Position numbers and translations under genes: made by a program
NCBI GenBank assembly: GCA_945862245.1
Contig: CAMAXN010000005.1
Coordinates: 28,755 to 92,754 of the forward strand
Origin: Prosthecobacter debontii
GTDB lineage: Bacteria; Verrucomicrobiota; Verrucomicrobiia; Verrucomicrobiales; Akkermansiaceae
Direction: 5' to 3'
Length of the DNA: 64,000 bases
In this document: positions 19,445 to 28,230 of the stretch, in pieces
Layout of the letters: every line of letters begins with the position of its first letter
Numbering within the stretch: the stretch's first letter is position 1
The notes under the pieces: model-generated
What the model was told of the DNA's origin: nothing
Databases searched by the model: none
The model's input: the letters and a program-made list of their open reading frames with translations, nothing else

Positions 19445-19448
19445 TTAA

Positions 19449-20537
19449 TCAGAGGACGGAATCCAGGACTTCGAGCACCCTTTGGTTTTCGCGAGCTGTG
19501 CCGATGGAAATGCGCACCCAGCTGGGGAGCTTGTAGCCAGACATCGCTCGGACGATTACGCCCTGCTTGAGCATATCCCGGAAGACGCGGTCTCCTTCGC
19601 CAACCTCGACAAGGATGAAGTTTGCAAAGGACGGAACGTAGTTCAGGCTGCGCTCCGCAAAGGCGGCTTCATAGAAGGCGAGGCCATCGCGGTTCACAGC
19701 GCGGGTTTTCTCGATATGATCCTCGTCATCAAGAGCGGCAAGCGCAGCGGCCTGCGCCATGGCGTTGGTATTAAATGGTTGGCGCGCTTTCTGGAGAAGG
19801 TCGGCGATGGGTTTTGGCGCGATACCATATCCGATACGCAGAGCGGCGAGGCCATGTATCTTCGAGCAGGTGCGCAGCACGACGACATTTTTACCGGCGC
19901 GTACGTGCTTCAGGACGTCGGGTGGGGTGTCGAGAAACTCGAAGTAGGCCTCGTCGAACACGGCGATCATATGCGGTGGCAGGCGGTCGACCAATCGGTC
20001 GATGGCATCCTGTGTGACCTGAGTACCGGTTGGGTTGTTCGGGTTTGCAACAAAGACGAGGCGGGTGTTGTCTGTGATGGCGTCGGCCATGGCGTCGAGA
20101 TCGTGAATGAAACCTGGATCGTCCACCTCGATGTATTTCGCGCCGAAGAGTGTGGCCATGAGTTTATAGACGACGAAGGCGTGCTTGGCGGCGATGAGTT
20201 CGGAGTCGCGGTTGAGGAAAGTGTGGCAGAGAAGCTCAATAATCTCGTTGGAGCCGTTGCCGAGGACTATATTGGAGATGTCGAAGCCGAGTTTACCCGC
20301 GATGGCGGTGCGGAGCTTGTAGCCGCCTCCGTCTGGGTAGATGTGCGCTTGTTCAATGGCCTCGGCCATGGCTTTTTTTGCGAGCGGGGACGGGCCGAGA
20401 GGGTTTTCGTTGGATGCGACCTTGATGATAGATGCGGGGTCGAGCCCGAGTTCGCGCGCGGTTTCCTCGATGGGTTTCCCCGTTTCGTAAGCGACGAGGT
20501 CACAAACGAAGGTGTTGGCGTAATCGGAGATGGGCAT
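19449..20537 (-). CDS. hisC: Histidinol-phosphate aminotransferase
   Basis: KVASNENPLGPSPLAKKAM, YPDGGGYKLRTAIAGKLG, LGNGSNEIIELLCHTFL, VANPNNPTGTQV, VLRTCSKIHGLAALRIGYGIA. Confidence 0.93.
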   Translation of the reverse strand: MPISDYANTFVCDLVAYETGKPIEETARELGLDPASIIKVASNENPLGPSPLAKKAMAEAIEQAHIYPDGGGYKLRTAIAGKLGFDISNIVLGNGSNEIIELLCHTFLNRDSELIAAKHAFVVYKLMATLFGAKYIEVDDPGFIHDLDAMADAITDNTRLVFVANPNNPTGTQVTQDAIDRLVDRLPPHMIAVFDEAYFEFLDTPPDVLKHVRAGKNVVVLRTCSKIHGLAALRIGYGIAPKPIADLLQKARQPFNTNAMAQAAALAALDDEDHIEKTRAVNRDGLAFYEAAFAERSLNYVPSFANFILVEVGEGDRVFRDMLKQGVIVRAMSGYKLPSWVRISIGTARENQRVLEVLDSVL

Positions 20538-20587
20538 GGCGCGCGGAAGGTGGTTCGGGGGATGGAATTTGTCCAGAGGAAGAACGG

Positions 20588-20625
20588 GGGTCAGGGGTCA
20601 GGGGTCAGGGGTCAGGGGTCAGGGA
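20588..20625. repeat. Heptanucleotide tandem repeat (GGGGTCA)x~5
   Basis: GGGGTCAGGGGTCAGGGGTCAGGGGTCAGGGGTCAGGG. Confidence 0.95.
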
Positions 20626-20964
20626 GTAGGACCATTTCAGTGGATCGAAACCCGCCATTGCGAAATCGGCGGAGACAAGAAAGGGGCGTTTGATGAGGTT
20701 GCCGTTGGTGGCGAGAAGGGCGAGAGCTTCGGCCTCGGGCATCGTGGGGAGGGAATCCTTTAGGGTGTGGGCGCGGTAAACGTGACCGGAGGTGTTGGAG
20801 AGCTTGCGGATGTCGCCATTGGCATTTTTCAGCGCGAGGCGGAGTTCGGGCAGGGTGGGGGGTTGCTCGCGGATGGGTATTTCCTGAAAGGCGATGCCGT
20901 TTTTGCGGAGCCATTTCACGGCCTTGCGGCAGGAGTCGCAGGTTTTCAGGGTGTAAATGGTCAT
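20605..20964 (-). CDS. ArsC/Spx-MgsR family protein
   Basis: MTIYTLKTCDSCRKAVKWLRKNGIAFQEIPIREQPPT...IKRPFLVSADFAMAGFDPLKW; its stop lies within the GGGGTCA repeat. Confidence 0.85.
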   Translation of the reverse strand: MTIYTLKTCDSCRKAVKWLRKNGIAFQEIPIREQPPTLPELRLALKNANGDIRKLSNTSGHVYRAHTLKDSLPTMPEAEALALLATNGNLIKRPFLVSADFAMAGFDPLKWSYSLTPDP

Positions 20965-21051
20965 AAACGAAAAGTTCTAAACTTTAAACCTCAATGAAGA
21001 GCCCGCCCGACTTTGCTCTTTAGTTGAATTTTAAAGTTTAAGGTTTGAAAT

Positions 21052-21708
21052 TTAAAGACCTTTAAAGCCGGCGTATTCGTTGTAGGTGCCGGTCGGGACG
21101 GCCACGCCGCGCCACTCGCGTTTTAGGCGGCGGTACTTGGTGATGAATTGTGTGGGATCCGCCCAATTCGTCAGGTCGGCCGGGACGCCTTTGCGAGCCA
21201 TGCCGATGGTGATGTTGTGGCGCATCTCAAAGTGAAGGTGCGCGGGATACATACCGCGGTTCGTGCCGATCTTTCCCACTTGCTGGCCGCGCTTCACTCC
21301 CTGGCCGGTTTTCACCATCATCTTGTCGAGGTGGCCGTAGAGCGAGTCGATGAATTTCACCTGCCCGCTGGTGGGGTCGCGGTAGGCATGGCGAATGAGA
21401 ACGACATTACCCCAGCCTTGGCGCACGTCATGGGCGAAGGTGACCACGCCGTCGGCGCAAGAATAGACGGGGGCGCCGAAGTCACTATTACCGCCTCCGC
21501 GTCCATTCCAATCTTCTCCGAAGTGTTGCGGCGAGCGCAAGCGCAAGCCGCGCGATTTGTAGTATCCCGCTGCGTCTGGCTTGCCAACGGGGAAATCGAA
21601 GCCATCGGCGAGGTCGACTTTCACCGCGCCTTCCGCAGGAAAGGCAAAGAACACGGCACAAAGCGCCAAAAGAACAATCTTCAGCGCGTTAGGAGCCATA
21701 TTTCCCAA
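21052..21708 (-). CDS. M23 family metallopeptidase (LytM-like)
   Basis: QHFGEDWNGRGGGNSDFGAPVYSCADGVVTFAHDVRQGWGNVVLIRH...HLHFEMRHN. Confidence 0.88.
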   Translation of the reverse strand: MGNMAPNALKIVLLALCAVFFAFPAEGAVKVDLADGFDFPVGKPDAAGYYKSRGLRLRSPQHFGEDWNGRGGGNSDFGAPVYSCADGVVTFAHDVRQGWGNVVLIRHAYRDPTSGQVKFIDSLYGHLDKMMVKTGQGVKRGQQVGKIGTNRGMYPAHLHFEMRHNITIGMARKGVPADLTNWADPTQFITKYRRLKREWRGVAVPTGTYNEYAGFKGL

Positions 21709-21765
21709 TTTTTTTCATCTGCCTTGATTCCAGTCCCGTAGACCATCATGGGGCAAGAGAAAAGA

Positions 21766-21800
21766 AAAACGGCGCACCGTTTGAGGGTGCGCCGTTTTGT
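21766..21800 (-). terminator. Rho-independent terminator downstream of the MFS gene
   Basis: Minus strand AAACGGCGCACC-ctcaaac-GGTGCGCCGTTTTTCTTTTC: GC-rich hairpin followed by T-run. Confidence 0.88.
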
Positions 21801-21821
21801 GGGAGGTTTAGAAGATTATTG

Positions 21822-23474
21822 CTACTCGTCCACCTTGAGCGGACGGTAGCCGCCGATGGATTTGAAGTAGAAGATCAGGAAGAGGAAGATGCCTGCCATG
21901 GCGAGCGGGATAAAGGAATCGACCTTGAGGGTCTTCCTGTTTCCGACGATGTCGGCGTCCACCACGGTTTGCTGTGCCGGAGTGAGGTCGGCGGCTTTTT
22001 CAGCGACATCTGCGGGTACTTCCTTGCCCGCTTCGGTAAGCGTGGCGGCGAGTTTTTGTGCACCAGCGGCTCCTTTGGCAGCTTCAAGTTTCACTGGATC
22101 GATGCTTTTAACTTCATTGAAAGCCAAGAATTTACTGGTGTTCTCGCCGGCCGTCCACTCCGCGTGGATGGCGGTATCTTTTTTGGCGAGTTCTTCGGCG
22201 GCGAAGCGATCCTTGAAATATCCGAGTCCAGGGCCGCCGATGAGTCCGGCGGACATCATCCCAACACCGCCCATGAGCGAGATCGCGATGCCACCGGTTC
22301 GCGGGAAGCGGTCAGAAACCACGGCGAGCATTGTGGGCCAGAAGAAGGTTTTGCCGAAGGCATAGACAAGGAGGGCGCCGAGGGCGGGGCCGAAGGCGGA
22401 AACGGCGCTGACGAGGTTCAATCCGAGCACCGCGAGGAGCGAGCAGACGAAGAGCAGGCCGACGGGTTTCAGCCCGCACTTGGTCTCGATGAAGTGGGCG
22501 CAGAAGCGGAGCCCGAACATCATGAGCGAGGTGAAGACGAAGAGGATCTTGCCTTGGGTCGGGTTGAGGATCGCGCCGGTTATGTTCTGGATCCAGCCGT
22601 CGGTTCCGAGTTCGACTGCACCGACGAGGGCGTGTGCGATGAAAAGCAGAGCCAGCATCCAGTGGCCGATGGCGAAGCCGGTGAGAGTAGCTATGGAACC
22701 GAGAACTGCGATTGCTATGAGCGAGGCGAGGACTGTGCCGATGACAGGCATTTCAAAGAATGGAGTGAGCAGTCCCTTGAAGAAGATGTAGAGCATGAAG
22801 CTGACCACCGCTCCGCCGAGAAGGCCGACGTCTTTGAGCATTTCGCCGAACTTGAGGCCTTTTTCGGTGGCTTCGGATCTGGGATATTTCTGACCGAAGA
22901 ACATCGCTCCATAGATGACGGTGGGGATGAGGTAGAGGGAGAGCTGGGCTTTCCAGCTCCAGTTGAAGGTATCGCCGAGCACCCAACCGATGACGCCGCC
23001 GAAGACCATGCCGAGAGGCCAGGAGGCGTGGAGGATGTTTAGGTAGTGGTTGCGGTTGCTGGGGAAAAGAGTGGCGACGAGAGGGTTGGAAACGGCTTCA
23101 AGCACACCGTTAGCGGCACCGAAGGCGAACATGCCCCAAAACAGGAACTGGTAGGCGACGTTCTGTTCTTGCCCGGAGGTGGCTCCGAAAGTGACAAAAG
23201 CGGAAATGACGTGTAGGGCAAATGCTGCAAACACAAGCTTGCCATAACCGAATTTGTCCACGAGTACGCCGCCGATCATGATGCCGAAGCAGAAGCTAGT
23301 AAAACCAGCTCCACCGATCATTCCGAGCTGTGCACCGGTGAAGCCGAATTCGGCGGCCCAGGTTCCGAAGATGCCTCCCCGGACTCCGAATCCTATTCCG
23401 GCTGCGAGGATGGCGGTGAATCCGGCCCATAGGAGCCGCTTAGCGTTTGGTGCGATTGCGTCTGTGTTGTTCAT
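21822..23474 (-). CDS. MFS transporter
   Basis: About 12 hydrophobic segments; AGFTAILAAGIGFGVRGGIFGTWAAEFGFTGAQLGMIGGAGFTSFCFGIMIGGVLVDKFGYGKLV. Confidence 0.85.
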   Translation of the reverse strand: MNNTDAIAPNAKRLLWAGFTAILAAGIGFGVRGGIFGTWAAEFGFTGAQLGMIGGAGFTSFCFGIMIGGVLVDKFGYGKLVFAAFALHVISAFVTFGATSGQEQNVAYQFLFWGMFAFGAANGVLEAVSNPLVATLFPSNRNHYLNILHASWPLGMVFGGVIGWVLGDTFNWSWKAQLSLYLIPTVIYGAMFFGQKYPRSEATEKGLKFGEMLKDVGLLGGAVVSFMLYIFFKGLLTPFFEMPVIGTVLASLIAIAVLGSIATLTGFAIGHWMLALLFIAHALVGAVELGTDGWIQNITGAILNPTQGKILFVFTSLMMFGLRFCAHFIETKCGLKPVGLLFVCSLLAVLGLNLVSAVSAFGPALGALLVYAFGKTFFWPTMLAVVSDRFPRTGGIAISLMGGVGMMSAGLIGGPGLGYFKDRFAAEELAKKDTAIHAEWTAGENTSKFLAFNEVKSIDPVKLEAAKGAAGAQKLAATLTEAGKEVPADVAEKAADLTPAQQTVVDADIVGNRKTLKVDSFIPLAMAGIFLFLIFYFKSIGGYRPLKVDE

Positions 23475-23706
23475 TGGGTTATTTAAATGATTTAAAGTTA
23501 TTAATGGGCTTGGATGAACTTGGCAAGCATTCGTATAGGAAAAGTTTAGTATCTATGCAGACGGTGAGATCCATATTTCCGCAGATTTACTAAATTTGTG
23601 AAAAAAAGCGTCTGCTTAGTGGATGTAAATACCGATAACTATGAGAAAGCAGCTCCGGCATGGTTTGCGTGTTTACTGTGAATCAAGCGGCGAGAGAAGA
23701 TTGCTA

Positions 23707-24450
23707 CTACAGCGCGCCGAACCTGCGGTGGCGGTTATTATAATCCTCGACGGCTGCGAATAGGTCGCCTTGGCGGAAGTCAGGCCACATTTTCTTCACG
23801 ATTACGATTTCCGAGTAGGAGATCTGCCAGAGTAGGAAATTGGAGATACGCATCTCGCCAGAGGTGCGGATGAGGAGGTCGGGGTCGGGAATGTCGGCGG
23901 TGTAGAGGTGGCGGGCGAAAAGGTCGGTGGTGATTTCATCCGGTGAAATCGTTCCTGCGATGGCGGCCTCGGCGATGCGGCGGGCTGCGTTAGTGATTTC
24001 CTCGCGGGATCCATAGGAAAGGGCGAGCACGAGGGTCATGGAGTCGTTGTCCTTTGTATGCTCCTGGATGCGGGCGAGACGCTCGCGGGTGGATGCGGGA
24101 AGGCGTTCGATCTGGCCGATGGCCTGAAGGCGGACGTTCTGCTTGTCGAGTTCCTCTGCTTTTTCGTCGAGGAAGTGGTCGAGCAAGGTCATCAGTGCGT
24201 CGATCTCGGCTTCGGGGCGGTTCCAGTTTTCCGAGGAAAAGGCATAGAGGGTTAGGTATTTGACACCGAGTTCCTTGCATGCGTTCATGACCTCGCGGAC
24301 GGATTCTGCGCCTGCGCGGTGGCCTTCGGCGCGGGGTAGGCCGCGTTGTTTCGCCCAACGACCGTTGCCGTCCATAATGATTGCAATGTGGTTCAAAGTT
24401 TCCGTGTGTTGAAAAAATGTAGATTGGACGCACCGCCGCCTGGGAGTCAA
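23707..24450 (-). CDS. uppS: Isoprenyl transferase (di-trans,poly-cis-undecaprenyl-diphosphate synthase family)
   Basis: HIAIIMDGNGRWAKQRGLPRAEGHRAG, YAFSSENWNRP, DLLIRTSGEMRISNFLLWQISYSE. Confidence 0.95.
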   Translation of the reverse strand: MTPRRRCVQSTFFQHTETLNHIAIIMDGNGRWAKQRGLPRAEGHRAGAESVREVMNACKELGVKYLTLYAFSSENWNRPEAEIDALMTLLDHFLDEKAEELDKQNVRLQAIGQIERLPASTRERLARIQEHTKDNDSMTLVLALSYGSREEITNAARRIAEAAIAGTISPDEITTDLFARHLYTADIPDPDLLIRTSGEMRISNFLLWQISYSEIVIVKKMWPDFRQGDLFAAVEDYNNRHRRFGAL

Positions 24451-24523
24451 TGCCGAGAGCGGGGGATTTGGATTCCAAACACTGCTTGCAATGATTCGGC
24501 TGGGCGATCAATATCTCAGCATT

Positions 24524-25135
24524 ATGGATACAGGAATTGGCGGTAGCATGGTTTTGTTTGTGGTCTTGATAGGCCTAGTGGTTCTGTTCGGCTTCTATGC
24601 GATAGGCGTTTACAACGGCCTCGTGAAGCTGCGGAACATGTTCAAGAACGCGTTCTCGCAGATCGATGTGCAGCTGAAGCGCCGCCATGACCTAATCCCA
24701 AATTTGGTGGAAACAGCAAAAGCCTATATGGCACATGAAAGTGGTACGCTGGAAGCAGTAATCGCGGCTCGAAACGGGGCCGAGAGCGCAAGGCAGGCGG
24801 CGGCGGCTAATCCAGGCGATGCGGCGGCCCTGCAGAAGCTGGGCGTTGCGGAGGCAGGCTTAGGCGGTATGCTCGGCAGGCTTTTCGCGGTATCCGAGGC
24901 TTATCCGGATCTGAAGGCAAACCAGAACATGATGCAACTCACCGAGGAACTTACCACGACCGAGAACAAGGTCGCTTTTTCCCGGCAGGCTTACAATGAC
25001 TCGGTGCTTGCCTACAACAACAAGCGCGAGGTTTTCCCCAACAATATTTTCGCGGGCATCTTTGGATTCGCGGAGGGGGCACTTTTCGAGATCGAGTCAC
25101 CCGCCGAGCGTGAAGCTCCCAAGGTGCAGTTCTGA
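24524..25135 (+). CDS. lemA: LemA family protein
   Basis: IGVYNGLVKLRNMFKNAFSQIDVQLKRRHDLIPNLVETAKAYMAHE; YNDSVLAYNNKREVFPNNIFAGIFGF. Confidence 0.92.
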   Translation: MDTGIGGSMVLFVVLIGLVVLFGFYAIGVYNGLVKLRNMFKNAFSQIDVQLKRRHDLIPNLVETAKAYMAHESGTLEAVIAARNGAESARQAAAANPGDAAALQKLGVAEAGLGGMLGRLFAVSEAYPDLKANQNMMQLTEELTTTENKVAFSRQAYNDSVLAYNNKREVFPNNIFAGIFGFAEGALFEIESPAEREAPKVQF

Positions 25136-25154
25136 TCTACCACGTTTCCCGTAG

Positions 25155-27056
25155 ATGAACTTTTTCGAGGCACAGGAACGGGCTAGGAAATCCAGCCGCG
25201 CTCTGGTGTGGTGGTTCATCCTGTCCGTGGTCGGGGTCATCGTGGTGATGTATGTGTTGGGGGTAAGCCTTTGGCAGTACAGTTCAACGAACCCGCAGGG
25301 CATCAACCACGCCACCGACACCGCCGAGCTCGTTTGGTGGGATCCGACAATATTCACATGGGTGAGCGTCCTCGTTGGCGGGGTGATCATGACAGGAAGC
25401 TGGGTGAAGCTGGCGCAGCTTTCCGGTGGCGGAAAAGTGGTCGCGCAGAGTCTCGGCGGCAGAGCGGTGGAGCCGACCACGACGGATCTGCCCGAGCGGC
25501 GATTGCTCAATGTGGTGGAGGAAATAGCTATTGCATCCGGCGTGCCGGTGCCGGAGGTATGGATCATGGACGAGGAGCAGGGCATCAATGCCTTTGCGGC
25601 CGGAACGGATCCGAGCAATGCGGTGATCGGTATAACTCGCGGGACGCTAGAGCGGCTGACCCGCACTGAACTGCAGGGCGTGGTGGCACATGAGTTTAGT
25701 CACATCCTCAACGGCGACATGAAGCTCAACATGCGGCTGATGGGCTGGATCTTCGGGCTGGTGATGCTTTCCATGCTCGGGCGCATCATGATCGAATCGT
25801 TACGTTTCATGCGCGGCTCGCGTGACTCAAAGGCGGGGGGGATCATTCTTGCGCTGGTGGTGGCGGGGTTGGCGGTTTGGCTGGTGGGATCGATCGGCGT
25901 GCTTTTCGCGAGGATGCTGCAGGCGGCGATTTCCAGGCAGCGTGAGTATCTGGCTGATGCCTCGGCGGTCCAGTTCACTAGGCAAGTGGAAGGTATTGCG
26001 GGGGCTTTGAAAAAGATTGGGGGCTATTCGGAACATGGCACGATTCGCTCTCCGAAAGCGATGGAGGCACGGCATATGTTTTTTGCTGGTAGCGGGTTTA
26101 GCTCGTTGATGGCGACGCATCCGCCTTTGGATAAGCGGATCAAGGCCATCGATCCGCACTGGAACGGTGACATGCTGCAAGGTATGGCCGATCCGGTGCG
26201 TGCGGAGGAGTTTAGCGGAGCGATGGGTTTTTCCGGTTCGCTGGAGCGGACGGCTGCGCGGGGCAGTGTGGATTCTCTGGGTGAAAATGTTAGGCTCGAC
26301 AGCCATGTCGGTGCTGCGATCCGCGAGGATTTGAGGGCGGGGAAGGCGATCGCCTTTTCGAAACAGGAGGCGAAAACGCTTTTGCTCGGGCTGCTGGTTG
26401 CGGCGGATCACGACTGGCGTGAGACGGCGAAGCGTATTCTGGAAGAACATGGTTTGGACGCGGAGATGATCGCGCAGGTCATTGCTTGGAGTGTGGATCT
26501 GGAGGGATATGATTCCTCCAAGAAATTGGCGCTCGTTGATCTCTCGCTTTCATGGCTGCGCAAGATGAGCCAATCAGAGGCGCGGGATTTCGTAACGGCC
26601 AGCCAAGCGCTGATCGAAGCGGACGGTGAGGTGAACTTGTTTGAGTTCATGCTGCAGAAAGTCATCGAGCGGCATGTCCTGATCGGACTCGGATTAAAGC
26701 CGGTGCCTGGCATGCGTTATCGGAAAATCCAAGACCTGGAGCGCGAGTTGGCGGATCTGTTAAGCGTGTTCGCCACTCTGGCGGGAGGCGGGACGGCGAT
26801 CGAGTTGGCCGTGGTGCAATACCGGGAGCATACCGGAAGAGAGTTGCCACGTTCCACGGCTGGTTTGAGCGAGGTGTCGAGAGCGCTTGAGGAAATGGAT
26901 GCCGCCACGCCGCTGGTGAAACAACAGATTCTGCGTTTATGCGGCTTGGTTGTCACGGATGACGGGCATGTGGCCTATCAGGAAATGGAACTCCTGCGTG
27001 CGACGGCTGAGGCGATCGGCGCACCGATCCCGCCGCTTGTTAGGAAAGCGATTTGA
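25155..27056 (+). CDS. M48 family metallopeptidase, HtpX-like membrane protease with C-terminal extension
   Basis: VVAHEFSHILNGDMKLNMRLMGWIFG (HExxH), ISRQREYLADASAVQFTR; adjacent to lemA. Confidence 0.92.
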   Translation: MNFFEAQERARKSSRALVWWFILSVVGVIVVMYVLGVSLWQYSSTNPQGINHATDTAELVWWDPTIFTWVSVLVGGVIMTGSWVKLAQLSGGGKVVAQSLGGRAVEPTTTDLPERRLLNVVEEIAIASGVPVPEVWIMDEEQGINAFAAGTDPSNAVIGITRGTLERLTRTELQGVVAHEFSHILNGDMKLNMRLMGWIFGLVMLSMLGRIMIESLRFMRGSRDSKAGGIILALVVAGLAVWLVGSIGVLFARMLQAAISRQREYLADASAVQFTRQVEGIAGALKKIGGYSEHGTIRSPKAMEARHMFFAGSGFSSLMATHPPLDKRIKAIDPHWNGDMLQGMADPVRAEEFSGAMGFSGSLERTAARGSVDSLGENVRLDSHVGAAIREDLRAGKAIAFSKQEAKTLLLGLLVAADHDWRETAKRILEEHGLDAEMIAQVIAWSVDLEGYDSSKKLALVDLSLSWLRKMSQSEARDFVTASQALIEADGEVNLFEFMLQKVIERHVLIGLGLKPVPGMRYRKIQDLERELADLLSVFATLAGGGTAIELAVVQYREHTGRELPRSTAGLSEVSRALEEMDAATPLVKQQILRLCGLVVTDDGHVAYQEMELLRATAEAIGAPIPPLVRKAI

Positions 27057-27210
27057 ACTTGGACTGCTACAGCCTGCTGTAGCTTTCCGTGAGACAGCCT
27101 GCTGTCAACGGCGGAGGACTGGGAGTGAACAAGCCTCGCCGTGCCAATGCCGCCCGGCTCGCAGCGGGCTGCATGGCCAAAAAGCTACAGCAGGCTGTAG
27201 CAGTCCAAGG
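27057..27210. repeat. ~155-bp palindromic interspersed element, copy 2
   Basis: ACTTGGACTGCTACAGCCTGCTGTAGCTTTCCGTGAGACAGCCTGCTGTCAACGGC...AAAGCTACAGCAGGCTGTAGCAGTCCAAGG; near-identical left half to copy 1. Confidence 0.92.
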
Positions 27211-27255
27211 CAGTCGGCGCTTGCGTTTGGGGTATTGTGCGGGAAGGATTCCGGC

Positions 27256-28083
27256 GTGGAAAAGCAGCGCAGGCCATGGTGGCTTTATCTGAATTTGTTG
27301 GGCATTGATGCGCCGCTGATCGCGGTGATCTGGCTTTTCCTTTTCGCGCGGACCTGGCGTATCGATTATCATCCTTGGCAGGCCTATGTGGTGCTTGGTT
27401 TTGCGGCATGGACGATACGGATTGTGATGAAACTGCTACAAGGATCGATGGCTTCTGATGATACTTCTTTTACGATGGTACACAGGAAACAGCTGAAGGT
27501 GACGGCGTTGATTTCAGGTTTATTAGCCATTATAATCACAGTGCTAACTTTTCCGCTTTCAGTATATATGTATTTACTGGTGGGTGTCTTGTTCGTAGCC
27601 GGATATTTCGCTCTGACGCTATTTTCTCAGCAGGAAGGGAATGATATCGGTTATGCGCGACACGCGATTGGTGGGATCGCATTCGCTTACGGAACCGCTC
27701 TGGCGGCACAGGTTTATCTTCCTGGTTTCGGCTTTCAGGATCTCATTTTTTCAAGGGAGTTTATTTGTTTTGCTGTGCTATGCCTTCTGGCTTCATCCGC
27801 GATGGAGTTATGGGAGCGATCCCTAAAGTCTGCCGCTGACGGCGAAGTCAGTTCGATGGATGAAATCGCCATTTCGCTGCCGCTGACGCTTTTAGGGGCT
27901 GCGGCTTTGGTGTTCGCAGTACAGGATGACCTTATGATCGCTCGCCCCTTTTATTATGCTATCCTAACTGGTGCTGCGCTGCTTCAGGTGCTCAATCGGA
28001 CACGAGGACGATTTAGTTTGGCCACGCTGAAAGTTCTCACCACCCTTTGCTTGCTGCTGCCCGGCATCGTTTTCATAAGTTAA
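27256..28083 (+). CDS. Polytopic membrane protein, hypothetical
   Basis: VEKQRRPWWLYLNLLGIDAPLIAVIWLFLFARTW..., ~9 hydrophobic segments. GTG at 27256 is in frame with track ORF 26950..28083, whose 5' part overlaps the M48 gene and the repeat. Confidence 0.65.
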   Translation: MEKQRRPWWLYLNLLGIDAPLIAVIWLFLFARTWRIDYHPWQAYVVLGFAAWTIRIVMKLLQGSMASDDTSFTMVHRKQLKVTALISGLLAIIITVLTFPLSVYMYLLVGVLFVAGYFALTLFSQQEGNDIGYARHAIGGIAFAYGTALAAQVYLPGFGFQDLIFSREFICFAVLCLLASSAMELWERSLKSAADGEVSSMDEIAISLPLTLLGAAALVFAVQDDLMIARPFYYAILTGAALLQVLNRTRGRFSLATLKVLTTLCLLLPGIVFIS

Positions 28084-28230
28084 ACTGCTAGGAGTTTACG
28101 ATGAGGACGTTCGAAATGATAGAGATACTGGAGTTGGGATATTTGATATTGGGGGAAGAGTATTGATAGACTGTTCTCATGACTGACTGGGACTACAAGT
28201 TCCAGCCAATATCCAACTTACTCGGGAGGC

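Noticed and set aside
19482-20693. 403-aa + strand ORF antisense to hisC
   Set aside because: Shadow ORF of a clearly coding minus-strand gene; composition is low-quality (Val/Gly/Asp rich) and no family motifs are present.
21819-23042. 407-aa + strand ORF antisense to the MFS transporter
   Set aside because: Acidic, His/Glu-rich shadow translation of membrane-protein codons; no plausible fold.
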